From Ypsolopha sequella (taxonomy: Eukaryota; Arthropoda; Insecta; Lepidoptera; Ypsolophidae), in the NCBI GenBank assembly GCA_934047225.1, contig OW204001.1, positions 12,012,201 to 12,076,200 on the forward strand: 64,000 nt of DNA, given 5' to 3'. The notes under the pieces are model-generated. The model did no database searches. It worked only from the letters and a program-made list of their open reading frames with translations, and was not told where the DNA came from. The translations under genes and the position numbers were made by a program. Of this stretch, positions 11,885 to 23,776 are shown piece by piece. How positions within the stretch are numbered: position 1 is the stretch's first letter; each line of letters starts with the position of its first letter.

Positions 11885-11945
11885 ACCCAAAAGGCAAAAC
11901 GGAGCCCTTTTAATGTCATTCTGCTGTCTGTCCGTCCGTCACAGA
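11885..11945 (+). repeat. Fragment of the TTTAGGGTTCCGTACC-type repeat
   Basis: ACCCAAAAGGCAAAACGGAG with CTGCTGTCTGTCCGTCCGTC matches the family's 5' third only. Confidence 0.45.
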
Positions 11946-12656
11946 TATAATATATATATAATATAATATAATCTGTTGAATGTTGACGCAAAACCGAATA
12001 TTAAATTATTTTTAGGGGTTCTGTGAAAAAGAAGACGAAAATAATCATTATTTTTTTTCTTACCTAGTATAATGGATTAGATAAAAATATATAAGAGAAA
12101 TGGAGGGCCGTGGCCGTCAAAACTTTGGTTTTAGACCATTTTTGTTACGGGGTCTAACTCAAGAACTAAACTAGTTAAGGAGTTAATTTGGGCCTAACTC
12201 GAAAACTAAACTAGTTAAGAATTTGGAATATTTATATTTTATGTACCATATACTGTATTTAAACAAGATATACTAAAAAAAAAGATTCCTAATGTAGTTT
12301 TAGGGTTACGCACCCAAATACGTGACCAACTTAATTTACAGTTTTATTTTATATTTTGTAGGTAGGTAGGTAAAATTATATAAGTTTGTAATATTTTTTC
12401 AAATTATTAAAGTTTTTCAATTTATTTCAATTTGCAAAAAAAAACATTATGCTTAGTAGATATTTAATTCAGTATGTTTTAGTTTATTATTCATTACAAT
12501 CTTTACCAATATGCACATATATTATGTGAGGCTGCCATAACATCAAACCTCCTCCAAAAAGGGTCATGCGAATATTTTTACAAGAACCTAAAAAAACATG
12601 GACATTGGCAGGAGTAATGTTTGATCTGCTCTGTTTAGCACTTTGACAAAACAATG
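11946..12656. other. No gene seen
   Basis: AT-rich spacer with a (TA)n patch near 11947-11970. Confidence 0.4.
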
Positions 12657-12850
12657 TACAGTCAACAAACGAAATAAGTAACCAGGCTCAGCGCAAACAC
12701 TTTGGTACTAAGACTGACGAGTTACAGATGAAGTGCACGTGTCTATTTATCGACCAACAATAATTCTTTATCTCATTTAGCACTCACCTGTGGGTCTTCT
12801 ATCAAAGTGTTTACGCTGGGCCTGGTTACTTAACCCTTTTGTTGACTGTA
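12657..12850. mobile_element. Inverted-repeat MITE with GTACAGTCAACAAA ends
   Basis: The left arm GTACAGTCAACAAACGAAAT runs on through CAGGCTCAGCGCAAACACTT; the right arm CAAAGTGTTTACGCTGGGCC continues to TTTTGTTGACTGTAC. The same terminus appears at 36208-36242 and, inverted, at 37347-37370. Confidence 0.7.
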
Positions 12851-13460
12851 CCGACCCGTGGCCCTTTTCTACTGAATAAGCTTAACCGTATTATTTCGCA
12901 ATAAGGGCGACTTTTTACTTATGTCTTTTGTTGACTATAACGATCTGTGACCCTATTCTACTGAATAGGATAAGCTTAACCGTATTATTTCGCAATAAGG
13001 GTAACTTTTACTTAGCTCTTTTGTTGACCATACCAACCTGTGGCCCTATTCTACTGAATAGAAATAGCTTAACCGTATTATTTCGCAATAAGGGTGACTT
13101 TTTACCCATCTCTTTTGTTGACTGTACCGACCTGTGTCACTATTCTACTGAGTGGAATAAGCTTAACCGTATTATTTCGCAATAAGGGTTACTTTTTATC
13201 CATCTCTTTTGTTGACTGTACCGACCTGTGGTCCTATTCTACTGAATAGAATTAGCTTAGCCGTATTATTTCGCAATAAGGGTGACATTTTACTTATCTC
13301 TTTTGTTTACTATAACGACCTATTTCTCTATTCTACTGAATAGAATAAGCTTAACCGTATGGTTTCGCAATATAAGGGTGACTTTTTACTTAGCTCTTTT
13401 GTTGACTGTACCGACCTGTGTCCCTATTCTACTGAATAGATTGAAAGGGCCAACGGAAAG
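12836..13460 (+). repeat. Seven-unit tandem array, about 93-bp period
   Basis: Units start TTTTGTTGACTGTACCGACC at about 12836 and recur every 90-97 bp to about 13400. Each contains CCTATTCTACTGAATAG and TTAACCGTATTATTTCGCAA followed by TAAGGG. Unit starts coincide with the right terminus of the adjoining MITE. Open frames across it only reflect the period. Confidence 0.8.
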
Positions 13461-13644
13461 CGTGGAAATAATTCTGTATTTTTTGAAATACGAGTAGTGT
13501 CCTAAATTACTATTATATCTACCCACTTTTATTCACTTTTTAACTTTGCAGTAAATGGTTCCAGGCTTTTCTTTTATGGAACTTTTAATGTTTTTAAATT
13601 AGGAAATATTTCATTCTGAACCTACAAGTGGGCTCTGTACATTG

Positions 13645-13856
13645 TAGAAGCCGGAAACTGGCGATAGCTCCAGCCAATATTTCGTGAAAAAAAAAATCAA
13701 GAGATCGAGAAAAAGATACAGTTGTTTCATACATTTTGGTCAATGTATCTATGTAACTTTTCTATCGGGCGTTGACTGCATAGTAAAAGATGTTTGTATG
13801 GACGAGTACTTTCCCCCGTTTCCGGCTTCCGCAACTTCATCTTAAGACCCTGTATG
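13645..13856. mobile_element. MITE of the GTTGCGGAAGCCGG family, copy 3
   Basis: The left end is truncated to GTAGAAGCCGGAAACTGGCG. The right end is complete: TTTCCGGCTTCCGCAACTTC then ATCTTAAGACCCTGTAT. Confidence 0.65.
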
Positions 13857-13861
13857 TTTAC

Positions 13862-13985
13862 ATTGTAGTTTTTAGGGTTCCGTACACAAAGGTCACCAAA
13901 CGGGACACTATTACTAAGCTTCCGCTGTCTGTCCATCCGCTCATCTGTCACGATGTCTACAGCTTCAGCCGTAATAAGTAGCCAG
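13862..13985 (+). repeat. 5' part of a TTTAGGGTTCCGTACC-type repeat
   Basis: TTTTTAGGGTTCCGTACACA, CAAACGGGACACTATTACTA and CTGTCTGTCCATCCG are present; the 3' half is missing. Confidence 0.6.
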
Positions 13986-14391
13986 TAGTGGCTAAGACTC
14001 CATAGAAGCCTATTCCCACCGGCTTACCTTTCAGAAGTACCTCCAACTACAACCAACCAATCCACCATTCATTATTTTAATGTACAATTATTTTTGTGTG
14101 CTTCTAACTAAAAATTACAAAAAAAACGCCTGCACGAAAAGAAAAGCAAATCTTCCGTACACATTATTCCAACTCATTATGACGCGCAGCGCTATGTTTG
14201 CACAAATTGGGAAGTTAGGTCGGTCCATTTTAGCTAACCTTGCAACGTTGCCACGTTGGTGACGTTGGGCACTATTGGGTAGGCTCCCATAGTGAGCAAT
14301 GTTTGTATCGGCTTACCAACGCCATAATTCCATCCCTCGCCTAGCCAGTTTAAATTTTCATAGAATACGTGTTACTATGGCCCAGGGGCGT

Positions 14392-14600
14392 ACATAAAAC
14401 TTTATTCCGGAAAAGCAACGAGAAGGTCAACTTTGACAATAAAAAAATATGAAATAATTTAAAAATTTAAATCCACTTTGAAAAAACAAAGTTTGTATGA
14501 AAATTTTCACTCTCTGAATTTTCACTTCTTTTTCTACCCTGGCGTCATACAAATATTTTTTCAACTTTTTTTAAATTGTTAATCTTGACCTTTGACACTG
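14392..14600. mobile_element. Degenerate hAT-type MITE
   Basis: GGGGCGTACATAAAACTTTA then TTCCGGAAAAGCAACGAGAAGG matches the left part of the hAT-like MITE at 40659-40918. The facing half has TGGCGTCATACAAA and AATCTTGACCTT as there. The outer right end is not found. Confidence 0.5.
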
Positions 14601-14758
14601 ATCATGGCCTCTATCAGGCCATATCAAATAATAAAACATTCAAAAAATTTACAACAGGATAAATTTATTTTTTCAACGTAGTTTGTTTCATATCTAAGAT
14701 TCAAATTTGGTCAGATTTTAGTACTTACTGTAAAGTAAAACTACAAAATAATGAAAAC

Positions 14759-14972
14759 TAAGGTTCCATACTCATAGGGTACCGCATTGTTTGTCAGCGG
14801 GTGCTACCATTTTAGCGCATTGTTTTTTGTCGTCTTGATGTTGGTATTGCATCTATAGGGTTTTTATTAAATATAACGTTTTTAGGGTTTCGTACCCAAA
14901 TTGTACCGGTATTTTGTAGTGGTACGGAACCCTTTGTGCCCAAGTCCTACTCGCACTTGCCTGGTTTTTGCT
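14759..14972 (+). repeat. Fragmented TTTAGGGTTCCGTACC-type repeat
   Basis: AAGGTTCCATACTCATAGGG begins one piece. TTTTTAGGGTTTCGTACCCA followed by GGTACGGAACCCTTTGTG and ACTCGCACTTGCCTGG is a second piece with a large internal deletion. Confidence 0.55.
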
Positions 14973-15040
14973 CTCCTTATGACATATGCAAAACTCAAGA
15001 ATAAAAACATAAACAAAGTCAACCAATATCTTACGAATCA

Positions 15041-15203
15041 GGGGGTCAACCGCGTAATTCTGATTTTCATCAACATCAACTTGAGATTGAAATTTGACGT
15101 GCGTGCGAAAGAGATGGCATGTTAGGCGGGCGTTGTCGCACGCACGTCAAATTTCAATCTCAAGTTAATGTTGATGAAAATCAGAATTACGCGGTAGACC
15201 CGC
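15041..15203. mobile_element. Near-perfect 60+ bp hairpin element
   Basis: The left arm begins GTCAACCGCGTAATTCTGAT and runs to TTTGACGTGCGTGCGA. The right arm is its complement from TCGCACGCACGTCAAA to ACGCGGTAGACC, with one or two differences. The loop is about 30 bp. No coding. Confidence 0.75.
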
Positions 15204-15647
15204 AGATAAGCACGTTAACAACTCACGGGTACGGTCCGGTCCTCTTGCCAAAAAAAGCGAGGAAAATTTAGCTAAGAACTGAAAGCTCTCTTTGATCTCT
15301 GTGCCCTCAAACAATATTCAAACAATTTTTGCTTCGATCCCAATGAATTTTTACTATAGGTAACCAAAGTAAGTATTTATTTACTTGGTAAAATAACTAC
15401 CAGAACAAAGTAACCTTACAACAAAAAGATAAGTTGCTTTCCATAGCCGAAAAGACAGGCTAAGCTGAAAATGACAAAGAAAAGAGAAAAAACGACAGCC
15501 GATTGTTTTACTTGTACTCTTGCCTGTATCTTCTTTAATGAGTTCAAATATCGGCAAAGTATAAAGAAAATGAGCATTGCAAACTCTATGAAGTGTTGTC
15601 TTTTCACAGAAGGTTCTCCGAACATTTACAGATAAAACCTTTATATA
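15204..15647. other. No gene seen
   Basis: Spacer with no recognised feature. The minus-strand frame here has no domain I know. Confidence 0.4.
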
Positions 15648-16007
15648 ACGTGTAACAGAAAGGTGTAACCATATTTGAAGAGCTTATTCAGTCAATGGTA
15701 TAGAACAACTTTTACTATGGAACAAAACCTGTATCTCGAAAAATAGTACATTAATAATTTTTTATAGCACAAGTGCGGAAAATGCCGACTTTTTGCTGGC
15801 GCAGCGTGCGTAAAGCGGTCATTTTACGCACAGTGTGCTATAAAAATTGTTATTGTTTCATGGAAAAATGCAATGACGCTCGGCCGAAATGTATGTAAGG
15901 ACAGATTTTTTTTTTGAGATTTCGGTGTTGGCTCCATAGTAAAAGTTGTTCTATACGATTGACTGAATAAGCTCTTCAAATATGGTTACACCTTTCTGTT
16001 ACACGTT
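15648..16007. mobile_element. MITE with AACGTGTAACAGAAAGGTG ends, carrying a nested palindrome
   Basis: The left arm AACGTGTAACAGAAAGGTGT runs about 75 bp through TCAATGGTATAGAACAAC. The right arm mirrors it to CCTTTCTGTTACACGTT. A nested hairpin lies at about 15760-15845 (TATAGCACAAGTGC to CAGTGTGCTATA). A second copy is at 40601-41127. Confidence 0.75.
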
Positions 16008-16329
16008 GGTTGTATACAGTATTTTGAGTGAAATTTAAAGACAAATATTTTGTGAAACTTTTATAATCAGGCTCTTCATAATAAATTTTGTAGATATATT
16101 AATAATTTGCAATATTCCGCTAAACACTCCCACCATGCTATTCAAAATGCAGACTCAAGCACCGCCCGCCCTCCCGCATAAAACATGCACAAGCAAAGCA
16201 AGCAGTACGAGCACAAAATAAAGCAATCTTAAATAACAAGCAAGAAAACTTATCGACACGTGTTTCGCCTCTAAACGAGGCATCCTCGGGATGTGTAGTC
16301 CGCCCGACCGCTCGACAGTCATCCGTTTC
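16008..16329. other. No gene seen
   Basis: GC-richer pocket at 16160-16320 (CTCGGGATGTGTAGTCCGCC). The minus-strand frame through it shows no known motif. Confidence 0.35.
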
Positions 16330-16535
16330 CATGATAAGATTCGTAATTTTTTTTACAGCACACACTTTACAAAAATTAAACAAATGTCTCTGTTACCTTA
16401 ATGCTGTCTCATTTAAACACAAAAAATATATAAAATTTGGATTTGTCTATCCTAAAAAAAATGCAAAAATCAAATTATCTATAGAAAACGGCAATGTCAT
16501 GGGTAAATACCTAATATTAATACAAAAATTATTGA
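16330..16535. repeat. Right part of the MITE family seen at 33.3 kb
   Basis: AGATTCGTAATTTTTTTTAC, GCTGTCTCATTTAAACAC and, at the end, AACGGCAATGTCATGGGTAA followed by ATACCTAAT match the right end of 33296-33752. The left terminus is missing. Confidence 0.45.
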
Positions 16536-17329
16536 TGCATGAATAAAACACTTGTACTGGTTCACAACCTATTATTTCACTATTTCCCAACTGGTTTAGC
16601 CTTATCGCCATTATCAAGGGATGGTTTATTTACATATCGCACAAACATTTCGTATGGATGGAAGTAATATAACGGATGACAGCAATGAACAAAAATTCTC
16701 ATTTTAATTTGATAATTTATCGGGCCAATTTTTCAGGCAAAGACAATGAAAATTCCTTTTTTTTTCTTAATCTGTATATTTTCTAATCGACCGGCCATAG
16801 AGCATAGATAGATTACCTTCGAGTAAATACAAGTAATAACAATGTCGTCACATGCATTTAAGGCATGTTGAAACAAAGAACCCACTTCTGTCCGTTATTG
16901 CACAGGTTAAAATTAAACCTTTTTGCTTCCCTTTATGTTGACTTCACAAAATTAATTCAACTCCGGCGGCGACTCTTCCTTTCATGTAGATATTTGGGTT
17001 GCCTCATCATCATTTCAGAAACGCCATGTGTAGAGGTATTCGTAATTGTATTCTTTCCTTGTGAATTTGAAATTTTGTTGCTTTGTATATACACTTAGGG
17101 ACATATTTAGGGGAACGCAAAAAAAGGAACGATTCAAGTTTTTTGGTGACTTTGTTTTTTATATTGGGTGTTACCGTTTCAGTTTTACCAGTCTTTTTGC
17201 TATATTTATGCAAGATGTGGGTTGAATTAGTGCAGCAGATGCAAAGAAATGCGAACACAGACGCACTTATAAAATGAAAACACGATTTCAAAATTGCACA
17301 AGAATTACTCCTATATAGGACAGAAAAAG
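16536..17329. other. No gene seen
   Basis: AT-rich. TACTGGTTCACAACC and CCCAACTGGTTTAGCC near 16560-16600 distantly recall the arm of the hairpin at 48103-48270. Confidence 0.35.
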
Positions 17330-17725
17330 TTAAGAGGCTATGCGAATTTTATTTTTGTCACTGTTACTCCAAGCGAAAAATCGCGCAGTGCGAGAGGGGC
17401 GGATTCAGGGCAAAAGGGAAAAATGTTGGTTTTATATTTTTATTAAAAAAACTAAAATAGCTAGCAAAATTTCAAATATCAAACACACCTAATAAAATAT
17501 GTTTGAGTTCTGTATATGGATCCTATTCGTCAAACGAGGAGAAAATGTGTGTTTGAAGCAACAATTATTTCTATCTAGGAAAATGTATCCAAACAAATCT
17601 TCCAATTTCAAAAACCTAGAATATATAGTCAAAATGCATATACCAGAATTTTATTAAAATTTTACGTGTATTTCATAAAATACACAGAAAAGAAACACCC
17701 GTATTTTTTTTGCATATCGCCTTAA
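17330..17725 (+). mobile_element. TTAA-flanked MITE, subfamily A, copy 1
   Basis: It opens TTAAGAGGCTATGCGAATTT and closes GCATATCGCCTTAA. It is 396 bp. The core has GTTACTCCAAGCGAAAAATC and CAGTGCGAGAGGGGCGGATT. The two ends are similar but not identical, and other copies keep the same asymmetry. Confidence 0.75.
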
Positions 17726-18923
17726 GTCCTTAGTGAACATTTATGACAAGAATATTGTTGACACATTGAAATTTAATTGACTCAACTTACACTCTGGATT
17801 ATCCCATGCGAGAGTTGAAACTTCGGAAAATATTGAGGAAATGTTGCACTTATTACTAGTTATTACTCGATTTACAAGATGAGTCCACAACTTTTATGAG
17901 GTTGGAAAAAATATTACTTTTGGAAAGCAAAAAATTTATATATCTTAAAAAAGAACAATAAAAAAATTTAGTAACTTTGCGTTCCTCTAATTATGTACAG
18001 TTATTTATGTGTAACATATTATTTTTGGTAAAGTACATCGCTTGGAAAGCTCTAACTAGAGGACGGCCGAATTCAAAATGAAGAATGTATTAAGAGGATA
18101 GTTTCCGCAAAACCATAATTTATTCGTCCTGGTTTGAAGAAAATAGCAATACTACATAAGAAAAAAAAAATTGTATTTCTTTCGGGAATATAATACACAC
18201 TCATATCGGAACAGAATCGTCAAACGTCATTCCAATATTCAGAAATAAAGTGCCAAAGATGGCTCTAAAAAAAGCTTTCATGTCAAGGTATAAGTTTATT
18301 GAAGTAAAAACCCGTTCATATTATTTATTGACTAAATTATGTATAAACTTTTTTAAACTCTTAACAGGACAGATATTTCATAGCAACTTTGCTTTTTTTT
18401 TAAATAATAAAATAAGTATAACATAAGTATCTTAAAGAATAAAACTTATGCCAAGCTTATTAATGTGTAATGTAATGATTAGTAACGTGTCTGTTAAAGC
18501 ATTATAATTATTACCCCATACCTACTAACCAACTAATTAAAAACCCAATTAACTAAATTACTCACTAAATTAGTGAAACATAATGTGGTACGTTTGGGAG
18601 CACTAAGTTCTGTCTTAATAGTCATGGCCCGTGAGGGGCAAATATAACAAACGAGTCGCAACTCGCAATAGAGGGAAATTACTGGGAACTTATATGGCTG
18701 CCCTTATTTGAACTATTTTAATAAATATATTATTTTGAGCTTTTTTAAGCTTTATTTATTTCTTTTCTCTATTTATTAATAGTAAAACAATAAAAATAGG
18801 TACTCGATATATTTCGGCCCGCGGTATGGGGCCTTCATCAGTCGAATGCAACAAAATAACTATTGGACATACCTTTTATAATAGTAAAACTACCTAGCTA
18901 TCTAATAAAAAAGGTTATTTTAC
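17726..18923. other. Gene-free stretch
   Basis: AT-rich. CGATATATTTCGGCCCGCGG with CTTCATCAGTCGAAT at 18806-18846 is the dispersed motif also at 7770, 60430 and 60800. Confidence 0.4.
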
Positions 18924-19360
18924 AATAAATATTCAATGGATACGAGACTTGCAGCTTGCATCAAAACTTTATGACTTTTTATGTATAGTAAGTTTATATT
19001 TTATAATTATACATATTATGTGTGCCTAGCAGGTACGATCGTATGAACGGTTTATTAAACTGTGTTATTTTACAATAAATATTTTTATCAATGGATACGA
19101 GACTTGCAGCTTGCATCAAAACTTTATGACTTTTTATGTATAGTAAGTTTATATTTTATAATTATACATATTATGTGTGCCTAACAGGTACGATCGTATG
19201 AACGGTTTATTAAAGTCTGATATTTTTATCAATGGATACGAGACTTGCAGCTTGCATCAAAACTTTATGACTTTTTATGTATAGTAAGTTTATATTTTAT
19301 AATTATACATATTATGTGTGCCTAGCAGGTACGATCGTATGAACGGTTTATTAAACTCTA
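18924..19360 (+). repeat. Three tandem copies of a roughly 145-bp unit
   Basis: CAATGGATACGAGACTTGCA starts near 18935, 19089 and 19230. Each copy runs through GACTTTTTATGTATAGTAAG to GGTACGATCGTATGAACGGT. The copies are nearly identical, so the amplification looks recent. Confidence 0.85.
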
Positions 19361-19429
19361 TGTATCTAAAGGGTCTAATTAAGTCGGTCGTTGACAACTT
19401 CCCAAATAATAAAATATACCATAATGTTT

Positions 19430-19485
19430 TTAGCCTTCCGTACACATACTGTTTAGAGCCTGATTCCGACTTGGCCGGTTTTTTT
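19430..19485 (+). repeat. 3' remnant of a TTTAGGGTTCCGTACC-type repeat
   Basis: AGCCTTCCGTACACATACTG and CCGACTTGGCCGGTTTTTTT fuse the two ends with the interior deleted. Confidence 0.45.
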
Positions 19486-19801
19486 ATCGATGGCTATTGT
19501 TGTACCTATGTACATGTAATATAGTAGCCGGTCCATGGTTAATTGGTTATGTCATTGGAGGAAAGACGAATATCAAATAAACAAAGCATACTATACGGGT
19601 ATCTTTTTATGAGAACCCTAATAAAAAAGTAACACGAATAAACTGCGGGTCTACTTCCACTTTCTAATAAAAACTGAAATTGTGCATCTGACATTATACC
19701 GACCCTTAAACGGTCCGTATGAGGTCAGATGCACAACTTCAAATGATCATTTCACATTGTGTAACTTGGTCAATCGGTATATAAATAATATAGACAGTAG
19801 T

Positions 19802-19872
19802 CAGTGGCGTGCACAGAACTTTTTTCCGGAAAAGCAATCAGAAGGTCAAGTACGACAATAAAAAAAATATGA
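19802..19872 (+). mobile_element. Left end of the hAT-type MITE
   Basis: CAGTGGCGTGCACAGAACTT then TTTTCCGGAAAAGCAAT matches the terminus of the copy at 40659-40918. The right end is absent. Confidence 0.6.
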
Positions 19873-20577
19873 AAATTTTTTAATGAGGCTATAAGTCTCA
19901 TTTAAACATTTGTAAAAAAATGTAAAAGCTTTTAATTCGCTCGATAAAAAAAATACGAAGTTACCTCTAAATTTCATGTTTTTCGAGTGTTAAAGGGACT
20001 TCTGCTAATTTATACAGCCTTGAAATTTGTATTGAAAATAGTGACCATAACCCCGTCCTAACATTTTGGAATATTTTAATAAGTTCATCTAGATAAAACG
20101 TAGTTTTTCGTGAGCGCGTGTTTCTTGGTGGTAGTAACAGCCACGGCTGAGAGCGCGCTATTTTAAAGTAAAAGGAAACTCCATAGAGTTCAATTTTGAT
20201 TGATGCAATATGAGGAGCTCAATTGGACCTTATATGCAGCCTTAAAGTAGCCAATTACTCAAGTCACAGGTCAGCAAAGTATGCAAATTACCCATCTAAA
20301 TACATTTTCAGTAAAAGACTACCCACTGAAAAAACTTACTAAGTATGCAAAGAAGCCGCAAGTTGCTCTCTTCAACGATGACACTTCATTTTCATTCAAA
20401 ACAGTGAAGGGACGGGTCCCCTTTTACATTATTTATAAAGCTATGAATTTATATACAGTTTTAATGTCAAGAAAGAAGAGTAACAAGTCTCATCTGAGGA
20501 TTCCGTCTTGTCAATGATTGTTCAGTAGTAAAGCCATGAATAATAAATAAAAGCAGCGGGAACTGGGCTCACAATCT
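19873..20577. other. No gene seen
   Basis: No exon or repeat recognised. A 78-residue frame at 20281-20517 has no motif and no splice context. Confidence 0.35.
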
Positions 20578-20850
20578 TCAGGTTCGCCAATGAGTTTTTC
20601 GAAATTTACGCGCATAGTATTTTTAGTACTTACCTTACTATAGGTACTTGCTTACATACTCTTAAAAGCGTGTATTTGTGCCCGAAGAACGGCTCTCCAC
20701 ACATCACGTTAGGACGTAATAATCGTCAGTGAAAAGTGGGTGTACGAAGTGTGGACTGTGACTTGCATAGTTCACACTCGGGACACCTCTAACAGCCCCT
20801 TGGGAAGCCATGTCGTGACGATATTCTTATATTTATTTATTTTATTTAAA
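20578..20850 (+). repeat. 5'-truncated tRNA-derived SINE
   Basis: It starts in GGTTCGCCAATGAGTTTTTC and continues AGCGTGTATTTGTGCCCGAA, GGACGTAATAATCGTC and GTGGGTGTACGAAGTGTGGA, ending ATGTCGTGACGATAT. This body is shared with 24551, 34556 and 35910. The tRNA-like head is mostly missing. Confidence 0.65.
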
Positions 20851-22949
20851 AAAAACATTGAACTTTCGTTTGAGTTCCTTTATTCACGCCACCCATTTGT
20901 TGCCCGAATATTCTCTCTAATATAATAGATTGGTTCTGTATATCAAATAAAATAAATACAAAATTTTAATCATTCTCAGCAATTAAATCGGTACCATGGT
21001 TTGAGTTCAGTAGTAATAACTTTAGCAGAACCACAGAACATGTTAATAAGGAAGCACTGCCGTGTGGGCACACCGATATACTAGCTATAGAGGGGTACTA
21101 GCATGAACTGGTATCGACTCGACATCGATTCGATAAATAAAAATGTAACTCTTATTGAATTGCAATAAGGGTTATCGTTTAGAATTTATCGATTCTATCT
21201 GTCAAATTTATCTAATCGACGCGTACGTGCTCGCATAGGAGCATCGGTCGGCAACAGGCGGAAGGTCGAAACTTGGACCGCCGAATATTGTTAATTAACT
21301 TATTTAAATAATATTTTATATAACTGCCGTTTACTGTGTTTAGTTAATAATGAAATTACTTTTATTTTGACCAATGTAAAGTATTTACCTTATATTAGTC
21401 AAAACAAAAGTTTTCAACTAGTAAGTATTATGATTTTTTTTTCTGGACCTCGATAAAAAATTTCAACTGTATCCCGGACCCCATTTAAAATTAATTGCCG
21501 ACCCCTGGACTAGAGTCACTAGACAGCAAAATTCACAGAAGATATCAGTGATGTGTAAATGTTTCAAAGGTCGGTGACCGAAATACATATCGAATAATCC
21601 AGACGGAAAATTCACGACGAATTCAGAGCGAAAGAAAATACATTAATTTATTAAAAAAAAACCTTATATTAGCGAAATTTACTTTTACCCAAACCTACAA
21701 GTAGTTATTGTTAAAACCTAAAACCCATCTAATAAAATATATTTGAATTCTGTACCTAATTTCAATAATTATTTCTTTCGAATAAATCTTTTGTAATCGC
21801 GTTTCAGTTCCGCAGGAATCTAGAAAAAGGTTCTAAAATTGTTACACTAATTTATAAAACTAGTAGCCTCTTCCTGAAAGTAGTTACAGGACTTAAAAAA
21901 ATGATAATATTTTCGTGAAAACGTTTTAAAAGATTTCGTTTTCTGAAGTCAAAACGGGATACACCAAAATGAAACATGCGATATGACATTCATATGCCTC
22001 CGCCTACGTGATGTTTTTACGTGATCTCTTTGCAGATTTTCGCAACGCGCGTATTTTAATAATAAATCAGAATTAAAGAGGGCCTTCACCCGAATAAGAC
22101 AAAGCGGAAAGCTGGGTAAAGCTTTTCTGATATTTATTTCGTTTAAAAAAAATAAGAAATAGAAAAATGAACTTTTTTCCGCTGTGATGTTGGTAGTTAA
22201 AATGAAAATGATTTTATTCTGAAAATTTCTAGGTAATATCTAGATTCCCTGCGTCTTGTATGAGCTTTCTGATTTTCTTATCATATTCACCACAGTAAAT
22301 GGCAAATAGTATTACATAAATATACGTATGTACATCTCATATCTTGTTTGGTAAATGTGTTTATTATTGACTATAGAGGGTACCATGGTGCTGGGAGAAA
22401 ACCAGCGTTGGAGATTCATCTTCAACGTTTGCTGAGCCAGGACCAATTTTATGTTTACAGTGCATGCTTGATATACCATATATTTTTGTATAATTGTATT
22501 TTGTATGAGATTTAACATAATGTAACATAAAAAGGTAAATAAAAACAAAATTAAACCTAATGACTTACCTATATTCATTTGGTTTAATTTTGTTTTTTTA
22601 TTTCTCCTTTTTATGTTAAATAGGTAGTGTTTTTGTGTATTATTTTGAAACTATGTTTTGATTTTTGTTGTGTGTGCATTGTATCTATGAATAAACGTAT
22701 TTCTATTATATTATATTCGGTATTATTTTGTTTTTTTTTTCAATATCTGGTCCACCCTAGAAGTTTATAACCAGAGCGCTCACATCCATAGAAAGCCGCA
22801 CGATTAACTATAAGTATCTCTATTACTCGTGAAACTTTTTTCGGTCGCTATCGATGTTTCTTTACTTTTGAAAGGTCAAATTAGACAAGCTTCTTGGGTC
22901 CACCCGTCCCACGCAAAACTGTCAGTTACGTGATAGACGCAAATTCAAA
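20851..22949. other. Gene-free stretch
   Basis: AT-rich. TGGTGCTGGGAGAAAACCAG with GCTGAGCCAGGACCAATTTT (22386-22447) looks like part of a dispersed repeat, from memory only. No exon was seen. Confidence 0.4.
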
Positions 22950-23125
22950 GTTTATTTTGCAAAGTAGGTATATATAATACACGTTCCACAAGTCAAAATT
23001 TAATCTTATAAATATATATGCAATAAAATAATAAATGTATATGAACTAGATTAAAGGTTTATTTAATTTATGTAGCAATATATATAAACGATTAAAGTGA
23101 TAGGTAAAATATATATGTATTATAT
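22950..23125 (-). repeat. LINE 3'-tail fragment with an empty insertion site
   Basis: AAAGTTTATTTTGCAAAGTA, ACACGTTCCACAAGTCAAAA and GAACTAGATTAAAGGTTTAT match the minus-strand LINE tail at 55263-55930. Here GGTATATATAATACACG is uninterrupted, giving the empty site for the element at 55305-55560. Confidence 0.65.
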
Positions 23126-23352
23126 GCCTGCTGCCACAAAATGAAAACAAAACAGCTACGACCCTGTACTCCATCTTGCTACCAAGCTTTCACGGTACTT
23201 GATGCTTTTAAGCTCTGTCAATATAGTTTACAAACATTTTCGTTTAATTTTGTTCGCTGCAGCTGCATAAAAAATACAAAGCGTTTATGTGGATAGTGTT
23301 GGGTTTTGTTTGTTTATAATTATTTGTATCGGTGTGGTACCAACTGAGATCT

Positions 23353-23776
23353 TTAAGGCGATATGCGAAAAAAATACGGGTGTTTCTTTTCTGTTTATTT
23401 CATGTAATACACGGAAAATTTTAATAAATTTCTGGTATATACATTTTGACTATATAATCTAGGGTTTTGAAATTAGAAAACATGTTTGGATAAATTTTCC
23501 TCGATAGAAATAATTGTTGAAATGAGGTCTTCAAACACACTTTTTCTCCTCGTTTGACGAATAGGAACCATATACAGAACTCAAACATATTTTATTAGGT
23601 GTGTTCCAACAATATCTAGAGATTTGGTATTTGAAATTTTGCCAGCTATTTTAGTTTTTTTAATAAAAATATAAAACCAACTTTTTTCCCTTCTGCAATG
23701 AATCCGCCCCTGTCGCACTGAGCGATTTTTCGCTTGGAGTGACAGTGAAAAAAATAAAATTCGCATAGCCTCTTAA
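23353..23776 (-). mobile_element. TTAA-flanked MITE, subfamily A, copy 2
   Basis: TTAAGGCGATATGCGAAAAA on the left and TTCGCATAGCCTCTTAA on the right; 424 bp. On the minus strand it matches the copies at 17330, 42516 and 56960. Confidence 0.75.

Noticed and set aside
12928..13497. Repetitive frames with LLNRISLTVLFRNKG motifs
   Set aside because: They are translations of the 93-bp satellite; the reading frame is not kept between units.
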